7,450 bases of DNA, taken from contig JANQSK010001045.1 in the NCBI GenBank assembly GCA_028284105.1, positions 1 through 7,450 of the forward strand, written 5' to 3'. Each line of letters begins with the position of its first letter. Position 1 is the stretch's first letter. Both the position numbers and the translations under genes were made by a program. Under the pieces are notes generated by a model. That model made no database searches, was not told where the DNA came from, and worked only from the letters and a program-made list of their open reading frames with translations. Source of the DNA: Anaerolineae bacterium. Lineage in GTDB: Bacteria; Chloroflexota; Anaerolineae; Promineifilales; Promineifilaceae. Positions 1-5,326 of this stretch are shown in pieces.

Positions 1-291
1 ATGAACATAGCGAAAGGCGGTGAAGGGGGACAAAAGAATATAGCTACAAATTCGCCCTACAACCTCGTTGATCCATTTTGGTCGAGCAACGGTGCGATGA
101 GAGGCATCGTGCAGTGGGGTAAATGAGACAAACGCTGCCACAAAGTTAATCAAAATCCCCCAACCGATTCCCATGATGCCTTGACCCACAAGGATAAATG
201 TGGCGACCCAGATGAGGAGAACGGCCGTAAACATAACAATCGTTGGCCATGCAATATAGGGGACTTTAAAATGGACTTTGGGTGCTTTCAT
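1..291 (-). CDS. fatty acid desaturase-like membrane protein, N-terminal part (cut by window edge)
   Basis: The minus-strand frame opens with ATG at 291 and runs without a stop to base 1, giving 97 residues (MKAPKVHFKVPYIAWP...). Residues about 15-37 and 40-58 are hydrophobic and look like two membrane spans. They are followed by PLHDASHRTV, where H61 and H65 form an HxxxH box. Membrane di-iron desaturases and carotenoid hydroxylases carry such a first histidine box after the first helices. The visible part ends RYVH, and H97 would be the first His of the usual HxxHH second box. Family members are normally 250-350 residues, so about two thirds is missing. An AAGAG stretch lies about 10 nt before the ATG as a weak ribosome site. 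The gene follows the 337-963 gene by 45 bp on the same strand. The substrate (fatty acid or carotenoid) cannot be told from this part. Confidence 0.8.
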   Translation of the reverse strand, partial: MKAPKVHFKVPYIAWPTIVMFTAVLLIWVATFILVGQGIMGIGWGILINFVAAFVSFTPLHDASHRTVARPKWINEVVGRICSYILLSPFTAFRYVH

Positions 292-336
292 ATTTATTTA
301 TCTCTTTTGACAATCATTATTTTTAAAGTCCCGATT

Positions 337-963
337 TTATAGATCGTATGTTTTTTTCCAAGCCGTGATTTCTAATGTGAGAAAGGTATCTACATCTTTC
401 CAAGAAACGGCCGTTACTTCCTGCGCGTCACTGTCTGATGGATTGATGCCTAAATCATAGCGTGCCTCGGTGATGACAGCCTCGTCTTGGTGGAATCCTA
501 ATGTTGAATATGCCAACCTGACTCCGATTAAAAAAGACGTAATCTCAGAGGGTTCTTTTAAAAACATTCCGGGGCGCCACTTTACATTCTCTAATAATTT
601 AATGACATTTTCTACTGGCTTAATGTCTAAAGTGGTGGCTTCCCAAACCCATTTTGTGACGAGATATTGGGCTTTTTCCTGAACTTGATAATTGTTGATT
701 TGTTCGATGATAAGAAATTGGATATACCCCCAAACGTCATCATTTTCTGGAATATCCTTAACGGATAGTGACCCTTCATGAATTGTGAAAGAGTGAAAAA
801 TAGTCCAATGGTAGTAAATGGTGTCTGGGTAAACTTTAATTTGGGCGGAGCCTGTATAGAGGTCGGAGGGATCACTGTCTGGATTGAATTGGATGTCGAG
901 TTGAGCACGTCGTTCATTTAAAGCAAAAGTGAAATTGTTTTCATTATTTTCAAATTGCGACAT
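337..963 (-). CDS. hypothetical protein, 208 residues, unrecognised
   Basis: This is a complete frame of 208 residues (MSQFENNENNF ... WKKTYDL, stop TAA). I do not recognise the family. It has no signal peptide or membrane segment and is probably cytosolic. The first half (about 10-75) alternates polar and hydrophobic residues like beta strands, with an aromatic run YYHWTIFHSF near 50-59. The centre (about 80-125) looks helical (YIQFLIIEQINNY, VENVIKLLENV). It contains one copy of the AACGGCCGTT palindrome, which reads Thr-Ala-Val as in the neighbouring genes, and this supports true coding. No Shine-Dalgarno precedes the ATG; the sequence before it ends CTGCATACAT. The start therefore rests on length and on being the first ATG. 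It lies 45 bp before the desaturase-like gene and could be co-transcribed with it. Confidence 0.75.
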   Translation of the reverse strand: MSQFENNENNFTFALNERRAQLDIQFNPDSDPSDLYTGSAQIKVYPDTIYYHWTIFHSFTIHEGSLSVKDIPENDDVWGYIQFLIIEQINNYQVQEKAQYLVTKWVWEATTLDIKPVENVIKLLENVKWRPGMFLKEPSEITSFLIGVRLAYSTLGFHQDEAVITEARYDLGINPSDSDAQEVTAVSWKDVDTFLTLEITAWKKTYDL

Positions 964-1115
964 ATGTATGCAGTATGAACTATTTTAGTGACAAGCACAA
1001 CCGTGAAGTGACAAAAGGGGACCCATTAAATTGTAATAGGCAATCTATCAAAAAATTATGTAATGAAAACAAGATGTATTGGGGATTGTTTTATCAAATA
1101 CTAAAATCGTCCCAC
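964..1115. other. 152-bp intergenic gap with a short direct repeat
   Basis: This is the longest gene-free gap in the window, between the end of the methyltransferase and the start of the 208-residue protein. AGTGACAA occurs at 987-994 and again at 1007-1014, exactly 20 bp apart. A TAAAAT hexamer on the minus strand (982-987) is a possible -10 box for the downstream gene, but no well-spaced -35 goes with it. I see no convincing terminator hairpin. A 63-codon plus-strand frame across the gap resembles no protein I know and runs into the methyltransferase gene. Confidence 0.4.
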
Positions 1116-1715
1116 CTAGTCCACTCGTTTCACGGCGACAACAGAAAAGGTATGCCAATTTTTTGATTTTCCTAATGCGGTCATTCCCTCTTCGTTGTGC
1201 TCTTCAAAACGAATAATTTCAAACTGTTCAAAAAGCGCTTCAACTTGCTGCCTTGTCAATGCATTGATTTGATGACGTGAGCCAGAGACCCAACTATCCT
1301 CGGGTCCCATAAAATCACCAGAAAACACGCCACCTTCTTTGATACAATCTGAAATGTTTTTCCAAGTTTGAGAAAATCGGTCTGGATTTGCAAAAAATAA
1401 GCTTAAATTGGCAATAACCAATCCACAAGATGGATATTCAAACGTCTCAAAGCTGTGATGAGAAATGGATACGGCTGGCTTTGATGTAAATCGTTCATTG
1501 CAAATGCTGACAGACTCTTTGCTGCTGTCAAAGCCGTGTACCTGATACCCAAGCTCGCTGAGATATTGAATGTCAGCACCCACACCACACCCACAATCAA
1601 TGGCAACCATGTTGCCCGACGCATTTAGAGTCGCAGCAAACTCTGTGCGGGGGGAATGCTTGCGATTTTTAATTTTCTCATAGTAATCTTGCCAGCGGTG
1701 ATTTTCTTCTTTCAT
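1116..1715 (-). CDS. class I SAM-dependent methyltransferase
   Basis: This 199-residue protein is predicted to transfer a methyl group from S-adenosylmethionine; the substrate is unknown. Motif I is clear at VAIDCGCGVGADIQYL (residues 37-52), with the glycine loop D40-x-G-x-G-x-G46. The acidic end of strand 2, which holds the SAM ribose, is D63 in VHGFDSS. Strand 4 is LVIANLSLFF (99-108), and a GGVFSGDF strand 5 region follows at 128-135. The whole protein is the Rossmann-like domain plus a short N-terminal helix, the usual size for small-molecule methyltransferases (Methyltransf_25/TehB-like). The N-terminal WQDYYEK near 8-14 is typical of that group. The ATG lies 9 bp after the stop of the ParB-like gene, so the two are very likely one transcript. 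No DNA-methylase NPPY/DPPY motif is visible, which argues against a DNA target. Confidence 0.88.
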   Translation of the reverse strand: MKEENHRWQDYYEKIKNRKHSPRTEFAATLNASGNMVAIDCGCGVGADIQYLSELGYQVHGFDSSKESVSICNERFTSKPAVSISHHSFETFEYPSCGLVIANLSLFFANPDRFSQTWKNISDCIKEGGVFSGDFMGPEDSWVSGSRHQINALTRQQVEALFEQFEIIRFEEHNEEGMTALGKSKNWHTFSVVAVKRVD

Positions 1716-1724
1716 GAGAGTTGC

Positions 1725-2231
1725 TCAATTAGATTTAGATGAACTTTCTAATGCTTTTGTATGCGTTAAATAATCGTGCTCACTGTTGTACCAGATGATA
1801 ATCCAACAGGTGGGCCATCCAAGCCGTTTCATTGTTTCAAGTCGTGTATTGCCATCACGCACACTTAAACCCCCTTCTCGATATTCGATAATGAGTGGTG
1901 GAAGTGCCAATGGCTCTGTGAATGTGGGTGCCATCTGCGTTGTTCGTGCTACCCAATAATCTTCGGTGACAACATATTCCGAATCAGGGCTTGTGCCAAC
2001 GGCCGGTAAAAGTTCCTCTAATTTGACTTCAAGAGGCCCATTCCACCAGCGCTGTTCTCGTTTTAATGAGTCTGAGAAGGGTTGGTTGGTTTCCCCACCT
2101 AGCCCAGAACAGAGAAACTTGTGTACCCATGCTTCGACTTTCCCATCCGCGGCCCAACGAAGGGCGGAACGGCCGTCTAGTTTGAGGTTTCGAATTTTTT
2201 CTTCTTCAGACGTTGATTTATCTAGGGACAT
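1725..2231 (-). CDS. single-domain ParB/sulfiredoxin-fold protein
   Basis: This is a 168-residue cytosolic protein. The C-terminal third carries the signature of ParB N-terminal-like/sulfiredoxin folds: LPPLIIEYREGGLSVRDGNTRLETMKRLGW, with DGNTRLE at residues 126-132, followed by WIIIWYNSEHD. Many related stand-alone bacterial proteins have DGNHR here; this one has Thr at 129 in place of His. The N-terminal part (GRSALRWAADGKVEAWVHKF, about 20-39) and the WW-G-PLE segment (62-68) match my memory of the same stand-alone family, which is usually 150-180 residues, so the gene looks complete. There is no DNA-binding helix-turn-helix or C-terminal dimer domain of true ParB, so a role in chromosome segregation is unlikely. 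The function is unknown. AGAAG lies about 7 nt before the ATG as a weak ribosome site. It is the probable first gene of an operon with the methyltransferase. Confidence 0.82.
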   Translation of the reverse strand: MSLDKSTSEEEKIRNLKLDGRSALRWAADGKVEAWVHKFLCSGLGGETNQPFSDSLKREQRWWNGPLEVKLEELLPAVGTSPDSEYVVTEDYWVARTTQMAPTFTEPLALPPLIIEYREGGLSVRDGNTRLETMKRLGWPTCWIIIWYNSEHDYLTHTKALESSSKSN

Positions 2232-2297
2232 AATAACTTCTTTTATAAGTTTTGATTGATTGAAATTTACCAGATATGGTGATGAAAGGGTAAAGAA
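2232..2297. promoter_or_regulatory. divergent intergenic region, putative promoters for both neighbours
   Basis: These 66 bp separate the only divergent gene pair in the window, so both promoters should lie here. Leftward, TATAAA (minus strand, 2242-2247) is a good -10 candidate without a clear -35. Rightward, TTGATT (2252-2257), a 17-bp spacer and TATGGT (2275-2280) form a 4/6 plus 4/6 match to sigma-70 boxes. The start site predicted from that would fall inside the ribosome site of the zinc-ribbon gene, so the exact boxes are doubtful. Confidence 0.35.
2286..2290 (+). promoter_or_regulatory. ribosome binding site of the zinc-ribbon gene
   Basis: AAGGG lies 7 nt before the ATG at 2298. It supports both the reality and the start of this short plus-strand gene. 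Confidence 0.7.
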
Positions 2298-2534
2298 ATG
2301 AAATGTTTACGATGTGATGGGCAAATGTCGCCTGGCTATATGGTTGATCTTATGAAAAACGCAGTGATTCCGGGAACTTGGGTGATTGGAACATATCAAC
2401 CCAATAAATTTCTTGGCATGAATAGGGGGCTTTCGGTTAGAGGTAAACGAAAATTTCATATCGAAGGCTATCGCTGTGATTCTTGTGGCTGGCTAGACTT
2501 ATTTGCATCAAAAGAAAATGAGTATGTGAAGTAA
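2298..2534 (+). CDS. small zinc-ribbon protein
   Basis: This 78-residue protein is the only credible plus-strand gene. It has two CxxC knuckles, C3/C6 (MKCLRCDGQM) and C60/C63 (YRCDSCGWLDLFAS), which together would bind one zinc ion. The arrangement matches a widespread family of small bacterial proteins that start MKCxxCxxxMxxG and end RCxxCGxLExYA, with a GL-x-x-(K/R)GK segment between (here GLSVRGKRKF, 44-53). I think the related Pfam entry is PF20097 (DUF6487), but this is from memory. Length is normal for the family, and function is unknown; a nucleic-acid or partner-protein adaptor is a guess. The start is fixed by the AAGGG site and by C3 being at the usual place. It converges on the lipoprotein gene, with 46 bp between the stops and no clear terminator there. 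Confidence 0.85.
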   Translation: MKCLRCDGQMSPGYMVDLMKNAVIPGTWVIGTYQPNKFLGMNRGLSVRGKRKFHIEGYRCDSCGWLDLFASKENEYVK

Positions 2535-2580
2535 TAGAAGGCGATTCTTATGATGAATGACAATTTAAGAGGCCTTATTA

Positions 2581-3381
2581 TTAAGGTAGCTCAATATAGA
2601 GAAATCCTTCCGTGCATTTTGGTTCACACTCCTCACCATTAGGGTACGTTGTTGTGTATTCTGGCTTGGCCTGAGCGGTGTGCGTTTGTTCCCCGTAGGT
2701 AAAGTTGAACTCTAAAATCTCCGGCATGTAAGTAGGATCAGAATCAGTCGGTTCTGGGAATAGGAGAAGGGTGGTCGATTTTCCTCGATCATCTAAATAA
2801 CAAATCCCCTCGTCAATCATGTTTGCCGCAGGCGGCTCAGTGCAGAATGCGCTCAGTGATTCTAAATTTCCATTGATATCTGTCCTGACACTAATCTGAC
2901 CTGTGGATTGATCACCACATATATTCAATATAGGAGACACTTCTTGAGTTGACATAATCTGTTCGTCGGATAAGGAATACATACCAGAAACAAGGGGGGA
3001 TCTCAGTTTCAAATCATAATCAAAGCAGTGGAAAATTACCGAAGGACCATTTGGTTCGCGTACTTCAATGATCAACTCATCGAATTGGGTGTTCTCACTT
3101 CCAATACTGAATTGCAGGCCAGATGTGCAGCCTAACTCTGTACACGCCTCTTCATAGTATGGGGTAGCAGTTGGCAATAGGGTTGGTGTTGGTGTTGAAG
3201 TTGTGTTTGTAGGGGATGGGGCAAGGGTTGGTATTGGCGTAACTGTAGCTGTGATAGGCTGTGTGGGCGTGGCAATTCGTGCTTGTTCTACGGGAGGTTC
3301 AGTTGAACAACTAAGGAGAACTAGCTGTAAAGCAAAAATAATAAAAATTATGTCCTTGAAATTGGAAAAATGTTTACGCAT
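2581..3381 (-). CDS. lipoprotein with Pro/Thr-rich linker and cysteine-rich extracytoplasmic domain
   Basis: This is a 266-residue secreted, membrane-anchored protein. A hydrophobic signal (residues 10-23) after a basic start (MRKH) ends in a lipobox LLSC, with C25 as the lipidated residue. Residues 37-74 form a Pro/Thr-rich linker (TPTPT, PTATP), encoded at 3160-3273, which would hold the domain away from the membrane. The C-terminal domain (75-266) looks all-beta and has eight cysteines (80, 85, 119, 155, 180, 194, 252, 256), an even number suited to disulfides. Similar motifs open and close the domain: EAC-x4-CTSGLQFSI at 78-93 and EEC-x3-CTEGFLYIEL at 250-265. I do not recognise the domain family. 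The ATG overlaps the end of the GNAT gene by 8 bp (ATGCGTAA), and no Shine-Dalgarno is visible, so translation is probably coupled to that gene. Confidence 0.85.
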   Translation of the reverse strand: MRKHFSNFKDIIFIIFALQLVLLSCSTEPPVEQARIATPTQPITATVTPIPTLAPSPTNTTSTPTPTLLPTATPYYEEACTELGCTSGLQFSIGSENTQFDELIIEVREPNGPSVIFHCFDYDLKLRSPLVSGMYSLSDEQIMSTQEVSPILNICGDQSTGQISVRTDINGNLESLSAFCTEPPAANMIDEGICYLDDRGKSTTLLLFPEPTDSDPTYMPEILEFNFTYGEQTHTAQAKPEYTTTYPNGEECEPKCTEGFLYIELP

Positions 3382-3886
3382 TTGGTATTTCGTATACCAT
3401 GCTGATTCGGTTCATCATGCCGTCAGATGCCTCACTTCTCAAATGAAGGGCAATATATTCAGGTATTTCGTCTTCCTCAAATTGCCGAAAACCAAATGAT
3501 TCATAAAAAGGGGCATTCCATCGAATATCGCTGAAGGTGGTGAGCGTGACGCGCGACTTTATCTTCTCTTGGGCTAACTGGATTACGTGGTTCAATAAGG
3601 TTCTGCCAATTCCACGACGACCGAAATCGGGATGGACTGATATTTCTTCTAAAAATAGGTCTTGATCTTGCTCATCACAAACGGCAAAGCCAACAATTTG
3701 TTCACCTAGCTTGGCGACGAGCAGCAGCCCAAACGAAGCCCGCGCACGAAAAAAACTTTCAGGTAGCGTATCAAGCGGATCAGGAAGTCGTCCCGGCGGG
3801 AAGAGCTGGTTCCCTGCCAATTCAATTTCTTTGAGAGGTGGGATATCTTTAAATTTCCCTTTTTTGATTACTAAACGGTCGGGCAT
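3374..3886 (-). CDS. GNAT family N-acetyltransferase
   Basis: This is a complete 170-residue GNAT-fold enzyme, predicted to move an acetyl group from acetyl-CoA to an amine; the substrate is unknown. Strand 1 is RLVIKKGKFKDIPPLKEIE (4-22). Motif A is EEISVHPDFGRRGIGRTLL (80-98), with the acetyl-CoA pyrophosphate loop R90-R-G-I-G-R95. Motif B is TFSDIRWNAPFYESFGF (about 117-133), with the usual aromatic FYESFGF near the active site. Length and order of motifs are standard. The ATG at 3886 follows a GGAAG only 1 nt away, too close to work as a normal ribosome site. A perfect TATAAT (3893-3898) lies just upstream, so the message may be leaderless. An ATG at 3894 is out of frame. The stop codon lies inside the start of the lipoprotein gene. 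Confidence 0.9.
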   Translation of the reverse strand: MPDRLVIKKGKFKDIPPLKEIELAGNQLFPPGRLPDPLDTLPESFFRARASFGLLLVAKLGEQIVGFAVCDEQDQDLFLEEISVHPDFGRRGIGRTLLNHVIQLAQEKIKSRVTLTTFSDIRWNAPFYESFGFRQFEEDEIPEYIALHLRSEASDGMMNRISMVYEIPNA

Positions 3887-3892
3887 GCTTCC

Positions 3893-3898
3893 ATTATA
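3893..3898 (-). promoter_or_regulatory. putative -10 box (TATAAT) of the GNAT/lipoprotein operon
   Basis: A perfect minus-strand TATAAT ends 6 nt before the GNAT ATG, so the expected +1 is the A of that ATG at 3886. No good -35 lies 16-18 bp upstream; that position is inside the terminator stem. The box comes almost directly after the T-run of the terminator. Confidence 0.5.
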
Positions 3899-3901
3899 AT
3901 C

Positions 3902-3950
3902 AAAAAAGCAGCAGCTAATGGTGCATCAAACGCCATTAGCTGCTGCTTTT
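3902..3950 (-). terminator. intrinsic terminator after the SRPBCC gene
   Basis: There is a perfect 18-bp inverted repeat: AAAAGCAGCAGCTAATGG at 3904-3921 pairs with 3933-3950 across an 11-nt loop. Read on the minus strand it ends in six T (3902-3907), as expected for rho-independent termination. It begins 13 bp after the stop of the SRPBCC gene. In the plus direction only TTTT follows, so it may act weakly in both directions. Confidence 0.9.
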
Positions 3951-3963
3951 ACTCTATTTAAGT

Positions 3964-4413
3964 TTAACCGTGCTGAATAAGTTCTGCTTCTTTCTTTAAA
4001 TCTGCTGCAAATTGCTCAAAGGATTCGTCAAATGGTGGAATCATACGGCTGAACAATGGAAACAAGATGCCCCCAATCTTTTCATGCATTGAAAAGGTAG
4101 TGGTGTTGCCATTGGGCGTTAATTCATAAACGCGTGTTCCCTGAAAGTCACCCCAAGCTAGGCGGCTATTGGGTTGAAATTCTTTGACCTTGAGAGAAAA
4201 GGTACGACTTTCATCAAGGGTCGAAACGAGCTTGATGGTCTCTCCTTCTTGAATATTGCCTTCAATCGAGACAATGGTTGAGTTCCAACGAGCCATATCA
4301 CCAGCATCAGTGAGTAATTTCCAAATGGTGGCTGGTGTCGCTTCGATGTCGATTTTAACGGCCGTTTCCCGGCTAAATGTTGTTTTTGTTGTACTTGCTT
4401 TTCCTGAATTCAT
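3964..4413 (-). CDS. SRPBCC (START/Bet v1-like) domain protein
   Basis: This 149-residue cytosolic protein has the SRPBCC ligand-binding fold. Numbered from the ATG at 4413, strand 1 is TAVKIDIEATPATIWKLLTDAGDMARWNS (17-45), with the family's opening I-x-A-x-P-x-x-I/V-W helix and a -RWNS turn. A central LAWGDFQGTRVYELTP segment and a C-terminal helix (FEQFAADLKKEAE) close the cavity. Such proteins bind hydrophobic ligands or serve as polyketide cyclase/dehydrase-like enzymes; the ligand cannot be read here. The start is the ATG at 4413, not the in-frame TTG at 4431, because AGGAG lies 5 nt before the ATG and the TTG form would translate through it. The stop is followed by a strong terminator. 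The sigma factor gene ends 75 bp upstream on the same strand, so common control is possible but unproven. Confidence 0.88.
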   Translation of the reverse strand: MNSGKASTTKTTFSRETAVKIDIEATPATIWKLLTDAGDMARWNSTIVSIEGNIQEGETIKLVSTLDESRTFSLKVKEFQPNSRLAWGDFQGTRVYELTPNGNTTTFSMHEKIGGILFPLFSRMIPPFDESFEQFAADLKKEAELIQHG

Positions 4414-4418
4414 TTTTT

Positions 4419-4423
4419 CTCCT
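4419..4423 (-). promoter_or_regulatory. Shine-Dalgarno that fixes the SRPBCC start
   Basis: Minus-strand AGGAG lies 5 nt before the ATG at 4413. It is the best ribosome site in the window and shows that the longer reading from TTG at 4431 (extra residues MKIGEK) is not the real protein. Confidence 0.85.
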
Positions 4424-4488
4424 ATTTTCAATTTGACAGTACATACCTTAGACGAACGACCGTGAAAAAATGATAGGATAGTGAAGGA

Positions 4489-5283
4489 TCAATCTTCAAG
4501 ATAGGACTGCATAACCTGACGATTATGTTCTAAATGGTGAAGTTGAAGCTGCGCTGCGCCTGATTCAAACGGATCTAGCTCTTCCAAAATTTTCATCCGC
4601 AAATCAAAAAGCGCTTCCTTGTCCTTATTTTCAGCATCACGCACCATTTGGAGCTTCATTTTTTCTTCTTGAGCATCCTGCTTGGGGTTAAAAATACCGT
4701 TGAGCTCGGTGCACTGGTGGCAGATTCCCTGCTTATTGATTAACGAGCAGCGATGGTCAAAGAGCTCAATCATTTTGCTTCGCCCTGTTCGTAAATAATA
4801 TTTAACCATATCATCCGTTTGGGACATGATAATGCTAATCTCTTTGACCTTAAATCTGTACACTTCCTTTAAATAGATGGCAATCTGTTGTTCAAGGGGG
4901 AGCGATTTTGATACACAAGCGTAGCAGAAGGCGACGTGTTCTTTAATTTCAAAATGACCCTGAGGAGAAGTCATTCGAATCTGCATCGCTTCCTGAAAAA
5001 ATTCTTGATTTCCTAAAGCTGCATCTTTACAAATATCGGTCACATTTTCGGGCCAGCGCTTTTGGGCACGCAATAGATCTCTCGCTAAATTTGATGCAAT
5101 GACAAAGACCCACGTTTTGAGGGTCGAGTCACCACGAAACGTGTTTATATTTTTATGGGCTTTGATGTAGGTTTCTTGGAGGATGTCTTCGCAATCTTGG
5201 GTACTCACCGTCATGCGCAAAAGGAAGGATTTAAGCTGCCCTTGGAAGGATTCAAATTCTTGAACAAAGGTATCTGGGGTCAT
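4489..5283 (-). CDS. ECF-type sigma-70 family factor with cysteine-bearing C-terminal extension
   Basis: This 264-residue protein should direct RNA polymerase to specific promoters. Region 2 is clear: the DCEDILQETYIKAHKNI helix (30-46) followed by TFRGDSTLKTWVFVIASNLARDLLR (48-72), the core-binding and -10-reading part. Region 4 lies around 126-173, with SLPLEQQIAIYLKEVYRFKVKEISIIM and a recognition helix near 155-170. Between regions, HVAFCYACVSKSL holds C120-xx-C123. After region 4 come about 85 extra residues: RCSLINKQGICHQC (C179, C188, C191), ELNGIFNPKQ and a charged helical tail. ECF factors usually stop near 180-200 residues. I recall other long ECF factors with a similar C-x-LxNKxGxCxQC tail, so this is a family trait, perhaps metal or redox sensing. 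No anti-sigma gene is adjacent; a hybrid histidine kinase lies 43 bp upstream. No Shine-Dalgarno is visible at the ATG. Confidence 0.9.
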   Translation of the reverse strand: MTPDTFVQEFESFQGQLKSFLLRMTVSTQDCEDILQETYIKAHKNINTFRGDSTLKTWVFVIASNLARDLLRAQKRWPENVTDICKDAALGNQEFFQEAMQIRMTSPQGHFEIKEHVAFCYACVSKSLPLEQQIAIYLKEVYRFKVKEISIIMSQTDDMVKYYLRTGRSKMIELFDHRCSLINKQGICHQCTELNGIFNPKQDAQEEKMKLQMVRDAENKDKEALFDLRMKILEELDPFESGAAQLQLHHLEHNRQVMQSYLED

Positions 5284-5289
5284 GAACTT

Positions 5290-5295
5290 ATTTTA
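5290..5295 (-). promoter_or_regulatory. putative -10 box (TAAAAT) of the sigma factor gene
   Basis: Minus-strand TAAAAT ends 6 nt before the ATG, placing the expected +1 on the A at 5283. TTGGCG (5314-5319) lies 18 bp upstream as a 4/6 match to a -35 box. The ATG has no Shine-Dalgarno, which fits a leaderless message. The gene could also be read through from the histidine kinase. Confidence 0.4.
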
Positions 5296-5326
5296 TGGAT
5301 CACAACCCATTTTCGCCAATTGTGGC

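Noticed and set aside
627..917. 96-codon minus-strand frame inside the 208-residue gene
   Set aside because: It overlaps a longer frame on the same strand that contains the shared palindrome in its usual reading; no motif supports the shorter one.
975..1166. 63-codon plus-strand frame in the 964-1115 gap
   Set aside because: It runs into the methyltransferase gene on the other strand, has no ribosome site and no recognisable composition or motif.
1966..2259. 97-codon plus-strand frame opposite the ParB-like gene
   Set aside because: It is Ser/Arg/Pro-rich antisense sequence; the minus strand here has a recognisable family signature.
2535..2580. Terminator between the convergent zinc-ribbon and lipoprotein genes
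   Set aside because: Only an AGGCCT core is palindromic; there is no stem of useful length and no T-run.
3212..3231. Possible G-quadruplex (GGGG, GGGG, GGG, GG runs) on the plus strand
   Set aside because: Only three runs of three or more G are close together. The G-richness is the complement of Pro/Thr codons in the lipoprotein linker and needs no other explanation.
3383..3399. Small hairpin TGGTAT-ATACCA just before the lipoprotein ATG
   Set aside because: A 6-bp AT-rich stem inside the GNAT coding sequence is expected by chance and has no flanking regulatory signal.
4414..4488. ECF-type promoter (CGTC/TCTAA -10) before the SRPBCC gene, implying control by the neighbouring sigma factor
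   Set aside because: GTCTAA is present on the minus strand, but no GGAAC-like -35 lies at the right distance, so the link cannot be supported.
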